The position numbers were made by a program, and so were the translations under genes. The notes under the pieces were generated by a model. That model had not been told where the DNA came from. It did no database searches and was given only the letters and a program-made list of their open reading frames with translations. DNA of 64,000 nt, taken from assembly GCF_010015475.1 (NCBI RefSeq), contig NZ_SSNI01000007.1, positions 1 through 64,000 on the forward strand, read 5' to 3'. Source of the stretch: Pontibacter pamirensis (GTDB taxonomy: Bacteria; Bacteroidota; Bacteroidia; Cytophagales; Hymenobacteraceae). Shown in pieces: positions 59,918 to 64,000 of the stretch. Within the stretch, counting starts at the first letter, position 1, and every line of letters begins with the position of its first letter.

Positions 59918-61231
59918 TTAGAAGATCAACTTGAACACATCGTTAAAGATAGCAAATGCCATTAAGCCTAACAATAAAACCATACCCACTTTTTGGGCGT
60001 TCTCCAGAAAGTTATCAGAAGGTTTGCGCCCGCTAATCATCTCGTATGTTAAAAATACCACGTGGCCACCGTCCAGTGCAGGTATTGGCAGGAAGTTCAT
60101 AAAAGCCAGCACCATGGAAAGCATGGCTACGATAGACCAGAACTTGTACCAGTTAAACGTATCCGGGAAAAGCTGTGTAATTCCTATCGGGCCGCTAAGA
60201 GATTTTGAGGCTGAAACCTCGCCACGGAAGATCTTGCCGAATCCTGCAACCTGTGCAGTGAGCACACCAAAGGCCTGTTCGGCACCCATTGGGATAGACT
60301 CCCCTAACGAATAATCGCGGGTAGCATACTGCAGCATTGGCTCTGAATGGAAACCAATTGTGCCGTCTTCGCTTACTTCCGTTTTCAGTTTGATAAGCTT
60401 ATCGTTGCGTTTCACCGTCATGGAAACTGCTTCGCCTTTATGCTCCTGCATGGCCTGCTGAAACTCGTGGAAGAATTGGATATCTTCTCCGTTCACTCTG
60501 GTAATGATGTCGCCATCCTGCAAACCTGCTTTATCGGCAGCACTACCGGCAACAACATCCCCTACCCTGAAAGGTAAACGCGGCTGCACAAAGAACATCC
60601 GGTCTTCTCTATCTGCCAGTTGATCCATCAGGTCTAGCGGTACCTGTATGTCTACCATTTGGCCATTGCGCTCTACCGTGTAGTAGGAATTAGAACCGAG
60701 CAAGGCATCCATGGAGTATACATCATTAAACTTCTCGAGCTCTTTGCCATTTACGGCCACCACTCTATCGCCTGTCTCAAAACCCATGTCCTGCCCAATC
60801 TCGTTTGCCACCACGCCATACCTTACCTCAGAAGCAGGCAGATAGCTCTCGCCATAGTTATAGGTAAGGGCAATGTATATCACGATGGCCGTGATAACAT
60901 TCACTATGATGCCGCCCATCATCACGATAAGGCGCTGCCAAGCGGGTTTAGCGCGGAACTCCCACGGCTTCGGCTCCTCTTTCAGCGCCTCTGTGTCCAT
61001 GGACTCATCCACCATACCGGAGATTTTCACGAAACCACCCAGTGGAATCATGCCCAGCATGTATTCTGTCTCGCCAAACTTCTTGCTAAATACTTTTGGA
61101 GGAAAGCCGATAGCATATTTTTCTACCCGCATTCCGAACCACTTGGCAGTCAGCATGTGTCCTAACTCATGTAGCCCTACCAGTATCGTCAGGCCCAGTA
61201 TGAGCTGGCCCACCATTACAATTATATCCAT
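59918..61231 (-). CDS. rseP: RIP zinc metalloprotease RseP
   Basis: A 437-residue site-2 protease in the inner membrane. The zinc motif is HELGH (21-25) in the first helix, and the second metal-binding motif, PALDGGHV (NxxPxxxLDGG type), is near the C-terminus. Two PDZ-like modules lie between, with VVANEIGQDMGFETGDRVVAVNGKEL and VVAGSAADKAGLQDGDIITRVNGEDI. It cuts anti-sigma factors or signal-peptide remnants within the membrane. dxr lies directly upstream and LysM and DUF6702 genes follow, a common order for dxr-rseP in bacteria. Confidence 0.97.
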   Translation of the reverse strand: MDIIVMVGQLILGLTILVGLHELGHMLTAKWFGMRVEKYAIGFPPKVFSKKFGETEYMLGMIPLGGFVKISGMVDESMDTEALKEEPKPWEFRAKPAWQRLIVMMGGIIVNVITAIVIYIALTYNYGESYLPASEVRYGVVANEIGQDMGFETGDRVVAVNGKELEKFNDVYSMDALLGSNSYYTVERNGQMVDIQVPLDLMDQLADREDRMFFVQPRLPFRVGDVVAGSAADKAGLQDGDIITRVNGEDIQFFHEFQQAMQEHKGEAVSMTVKRNDKLIKLKTEVSEDGTIGFHSEPMLQYATRDYSLGESIPMGAEQAFGVLTAQVAGFGKIFRGEVSASKSLSGPIGITQLFPDTFNWYKFWSIVAMLSMVLAFMNFLPIPALDGGHVVFLTYEMISGRKPSDNFLENAQKVGMVLLLGLMAFAIFNDVFKLIF

Positions 61232-61311
61232 CTAAAAAGAAAAAATTAACACTTTTGGTCCGGCTCTTGCCTTTACAGCAACAGGCCTATAGTTTACTTG
61301 TTTTTAATACT

Positions 61312-62457
61312 TCAAATAAGTTCGGCAGCACGTTTTCTTGCCTCCTTATCTGTACTAACATAGTCCTCGTAAGAAGGATTCGCAATATACGCAACTTTTG
61401 CCAGACAGCTTTCGATGACATCTGACATTTGCAGGAAGCCTACTTCATCGCGCAGAAAGGCACTAACTACCACCTCGTTAGCTGCGTTGAGGATACAGGG
61501 CATGTTGCCACCTTTCTCCATCGCATCAAAGGCCAGCTGCAGGTTCCGGAACGTTTTCAGATCCGGCTGCTCAAAGGTCAGCTGCGGGTAATCCATAAAG
61601 CTGAACCGCGGAAAATCCGACTTCAGGCGCTGCGGATACGCCAGTGCATACTGTATCGGCAGCTTCATATCCGGCAGACCAAGCTGCGCTTTGATAGAAC
61701 CGTCCTCGAACTGCACCAGCGAGTGTATAATAGACTGCGGATGCACCACCACCTCTATCTGCTCGTTGCGCAAGCCAAACAGCCACTTCGCCTCAATCAC
61801 CTCCAGCCCTTTGTTCATCAGAGAGGCAGAATCGATGGTGATTTTGGCGCCCATCTCCCAGTTCGGGTGCTTGAGCGCCTGCGCCTTTGTTACCTTCGCC
61901 AGTTCTTCCGTGGTGCGTCCTCTAAACGGTCCTCCTGAGGCCGTCAGTATAATCTTCTCGATTGGATTATGAAATTCTCCTGTAAGGCACTGGAAAATAG
62001 CACTGTGCTCTGAGTCTACAGGATATATGTTCACCCCATATTCCTTCGCCAAGCCTGTTACCAGCTGCCCTGCCACTACCAGCGTCTCTTTGTTTGCTAG
62101 GGCAATTTGCTTGCCAGCTTTTATAGCCCGAATGGTAGGTTGCAAGCCTTCATAACCTACCATGGCCGTGAGCACCATGTCCACGGTGCCCATTTCTACC
62201 ACCGAGCAAAGGGCATTGGTTCCGGCATACACTTTCACATCTGCCTGCTGCAGCGCGTCTCGCACCTGCTCGTACAGGTCTTCTCTAGCAATAACAACAG
62301 CATTGGGTTTAAACTCCAGTGCCTGCTGAATCAGCAGGTCGGCATTGCTGTGGGCAGTAATCACCTCCACTTCAAAGCTTTCAGGGTTGGCTTTTATTAC
62401 ATCTAACGCCTGTGTACCAATGGAACCGGTGGAGCCTAATATGGCTATTCTCTTCAT
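61312..62457 (-). CDS. dxr: 1-deoxy-D-xylulose 5-phosphate reductoisomerase
   Basis: Dxr converts DXP to MEP, the committed step of the non-mevalonate isoprenoid pathway. The NADPH loop is LGSTGSIGTQALDVI (7-21). The metal and substrate sites are PVDSEHSAIFQCLTG, the flexible loop TASGGPFRG and the KLYHPNW-type KHPNWEMGAKITIDSASLMNKGLE. The length of 381 residues is normal. It is cytoplasmic. The pairing with rseP 80 bases downstream is conserved in many bacteria. The 223-bp upstream gap to the GH3-family gene shows no promoter box or other feature. Confidence 0.97.
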   Translation of the reverse strand: MKRIAILGSTGSIGTQALDVIKANPESFEVEVITAHSNADLLIQQALEFKPNAVVIAREDLYEQVRDALQQADVKVYAGTNALCSVVEMGTVDMVLTAMVGYEGLQPTIRAIKAGKQIALANKETLVVAGQLVTGLAKEYGVNIYPVDSEHSAIFQCLTGEFHNPIEKIILTASGGPFRGRTTEELAKVTKAQALKHPNWEMGAKITIDSASLMNKGLEVIEAKWLFGLRNEQIEVVVHPQSIIHSLVQFEDGSIKAQLGLPDMKLPIQYALAYPQRLKSDFPRFSFMDYPQLTFEQPDLKTFRNLQLAFDAMEKGGNMPCILNAANEVVVSAFLRDEVGFLQMSDVIESCLAKVAYIANPSYEDYVSTDKEARKRAAELI

Positions 62458-62680
62458 TTTATCTACTTAAGACACAAGCCATTGCACGCTCGGTTTGTGC
62501 CGGTTTTAATTGTTTTCTTCAGGTGAACAGCCGCTATGCTTTCAAATTTGATGAAGTATCTGTCCGAAATGGATTTAAATTATGCTGTCACCCTGAAAGG
62601 AACTTGTGACTGAATCTTCAAGCTGTTGATTTCGCCAATAGGATTCTTCCAGAAAGACTGTACGCTGTCCGATTACCCTT

Positions 62681-64000
62681 TCAATATTTTAATTTGCTGA
62701 CTTTCAGCAAGCCGTCTGCTAACTTGCGGTCGTTGCTGAGCCGGGGCACTTTGTTCTGCCCGCCCAACTTGCCCTGCGACTTCATGTATTCGCGGAAGGT
62801 GCCTGGCGGGAGCGGGGTAACTTTAAGCTGCTGGAGGATATTGCCTTTGATTAAATCGTAGTAGTATGAGTTCAGCTTCTGCAATTGCTCGTCCAGTTCT
62901 TTCGCGAAAGCATCCAGGTTGTGTGGTGCGCGTGCAAATTCTACCAGCCACTCGTGATAAGACTGGCCGTGGCTCTGGCTCACGAAGGGGGCAACTGTAA
63001 ACTCAATTAGCTCTACATTGGTGAACTTTGCCATCGTCAGCTTCATCGCCTTCTCCACCTCCTCGCCTATCACGTGCTCGCCAAATGCAGAGATAAAGTG
63101 CTTGATGCGCCCACTCACAATCAGCTTATAGGGCTTTACAGAGGTAAACTTCACCGTGTCTCCAATAGAATAGCCCCAAAGGCCGGCATTGCTGCTGATA
63201 ACAAGCGCATAGTTCACGCCTACCTCTACCTCCCCGATGGTGAGGCGGGTGGGGTTTTCGTTGAAGAACTCCTCCGTAGGGATAAACTCATAGAAGATAC
63301 CAGAGTTCAGCAACAGCAGCAGCCCACTGTCGTTCTGCTTGTCCTGGTAAGCAAAAAAGCCCTCTGAAGCCGGAAACAGCTCAATGGAATCGACCTGCCT
63401 GCCAACTGACTCAAATAGCTTTTTACGGTATGGCTCAAAGTTAACGCCTCCATACACGAAAAGCCGGAAGTTCGGGAAGATGTCTTTGATGGGTTTCCCT
63501 GTCTGCCGTATCAGCTTATCGAAGTACATCTGCACCCAAGGCGGAATGCCCGAGATGAGCGTCATGTTCTGGTCAATGGTCTCTTCAATGATCTGGTCCA
63601 GCTTCGTTTCCCAATCTTCAATGCAATTGGTCTCGTAACTCGGTAGCTGGTTCGTGCGCAGGTAACCCGGCACGTGGTGGTTGGCTATACCTGACAAACG
63701 GCCCGTGTGTATGCCGCCCACTTCCTCTAATACAGGGCTTCCGGACAGGAATATCAGCTTACCATCCAGGAACTGAGAGCGTCCTGTTTCAAATACATAA
63801 GCCAATAATGCGTCGCGGGCACCATCTATATGGTTCGATATAGAATCGCGGGTAATGGGAATATACTTGGTACCCGAGGTAGTGCCCGAGGTTTTAGCGA
63901 GGTACAAAGGTTTCCCGGGCCACAACACATCCTTCTCCCCTTGTTTTACCTGAGTAAAATAGCCTTTCAATCCCTCATAATCACGCACAGGAACAGCCTT
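62681..64000 (-). CDS. GH3 family adenylate-forming protein, 5' end beyond the window
   Basis: The last 440 residues of a GH3-type (auxin-responsive promoter family) protein, still open at the window edge (KAVPVRDYEGLKG at the top). The ATP-binding motif is AKTSGTTSGTKYIPIT, followed by SGIPPWVQMYF, FVYGGVNFEPYR, LFPASEGFFAYQDK and the hinge region YKLIVSGRIKHFISAFGEHV. Plant members join amino acids to acyl-adenylates. The role of bacterial ones is not known. Full-length bacterial proteins are about 500 residues, so roughly 60-70 are missing here. Confidence 0.9.
   Translation of the reverse strand, partial: KAVPVRDYEGLKGYFTQVKQGEKDVLWPGKPLYLAKTSGTTSGTKYIPITRDSISNHIDGARDALLAYVFETGRSQFLDGKLIFLSGSPVLEEVGGIHTGRLSGIANHHVPGYLRTNQLPSYETNCIEDWETKLDQIIEETIDQNMTLISGIPPWVQMYFDKLIRQTGKPIKDIFPNFRLFVYGGVNFEPYRKKLFESVGRQVDSIELFPASEGFFAYQDKQNDSGLLLLLNSGIFYEFIPTEEFFNENPTRLTIGEVEVGVNYALVISSNAGLWGYSIGDTVKFTSVKPYKLIVSGRIKHFISAFGEHVIGEEVEKAMKLTMAKFTNVELIEFTVAPFVSQSHGQSYHEWLVEFARAPHNLDAFAKELDEQLQKLNSYYYDLIKGNILQQLKVTPLPPGTFREYMKSQGKLGGQNKVPRLSNDRKLADGLLKVSKLKY

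Overview
The window is a chromosomal segment of a bacterium of the phylum Bacteroidota, most likely the order Cytophagales and close to Hymenobacteraceae/Pontibacter. Several signs agree on the phylum: an adjacent SusC/SusD pair, the type IX secretion components PorQ and a PorE-like protein, promoters with the Bacteroidota -7 box TAnnTTTG, weak or absent Shine-Dalgarno sites, and lipoproteins with short lipoboxes. The genus-level placement is inference from the general look of the proteins and repeats. No rRNA, tRNA, CRISPR array, prophage or intact insertion sequence was seen.

Layout. 1-840: a fragment of a possible outer-membrane protein and a small conserved gene. 904-4131: a minus-strand set of VWA protein, membrane protein and MoxR-like AAA+ ATPase. 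4313-8445: a DUF427 protein, a di-iron acyl-ACP desaturase and a surface-sugar cluster (FdtA-like ketoisomerase, DegT aminotransferase, GT2 glycosyltransferase). 8682-18138: mixed housekeeping and unknown genes (YigZ, CorA, a large DUF3352-like protein, a tandem UspA, an ATP-grasp enzyme, Dtd, a beta-barrel protein, a MazG-type pyrophosphohydrolase). 18321-23148: ComB-like phosphatase, GcvT, a CHASE3 histidine kinase with a receiver-only regulator, RNase HII. 23301-28058: an isolated SusC/SusD pair.

28807-37229 is a long minus-strand run: prfB with its programmed +1 frameshift, ilvE, a PduO-type adenosyltransferase, an ABC ATPase coupled to an 11-helix TPR membrane protein, gatC overlapping plsC, and a Nudix hydrolase. 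37322-37764 holds a highly structured element bounded by inverted repeats. 37852-44383 is gene-poor: an M13 peptidase, a methyltransferase, a small unknown gene, a GH130-type lipoprotein and a BamE-like small protein separated by long non-coding stretches. 44700-48677 is an acetate module (DUF4212 subunit, sodium/solute symporter, acetyl-CoA synthetase). 48955-62457 is dominated by envelope and protein quality control: SDR enzyme, HslU, PorQ, Lon, PorE-like OmpA protein, DUF4184, DUF6702, LysM, RseP and Dxr. A GH3-family gene runs off the right edge.

The most unusual material is between the genes. There is a roughly 440-bp inverted-repeat-bounded element with nested hairpins, a second intergenic repeat found twice (about 18221 and 49926) whose tail abuts stop codons, and two very long perfect palindromes. 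No clearly new multi-gene system can be claimed. The best candidates for follow-up are the VWA/membrane/MoxR triad, the ABC-ATPase/TPR-membrane pair and the structured repeat.
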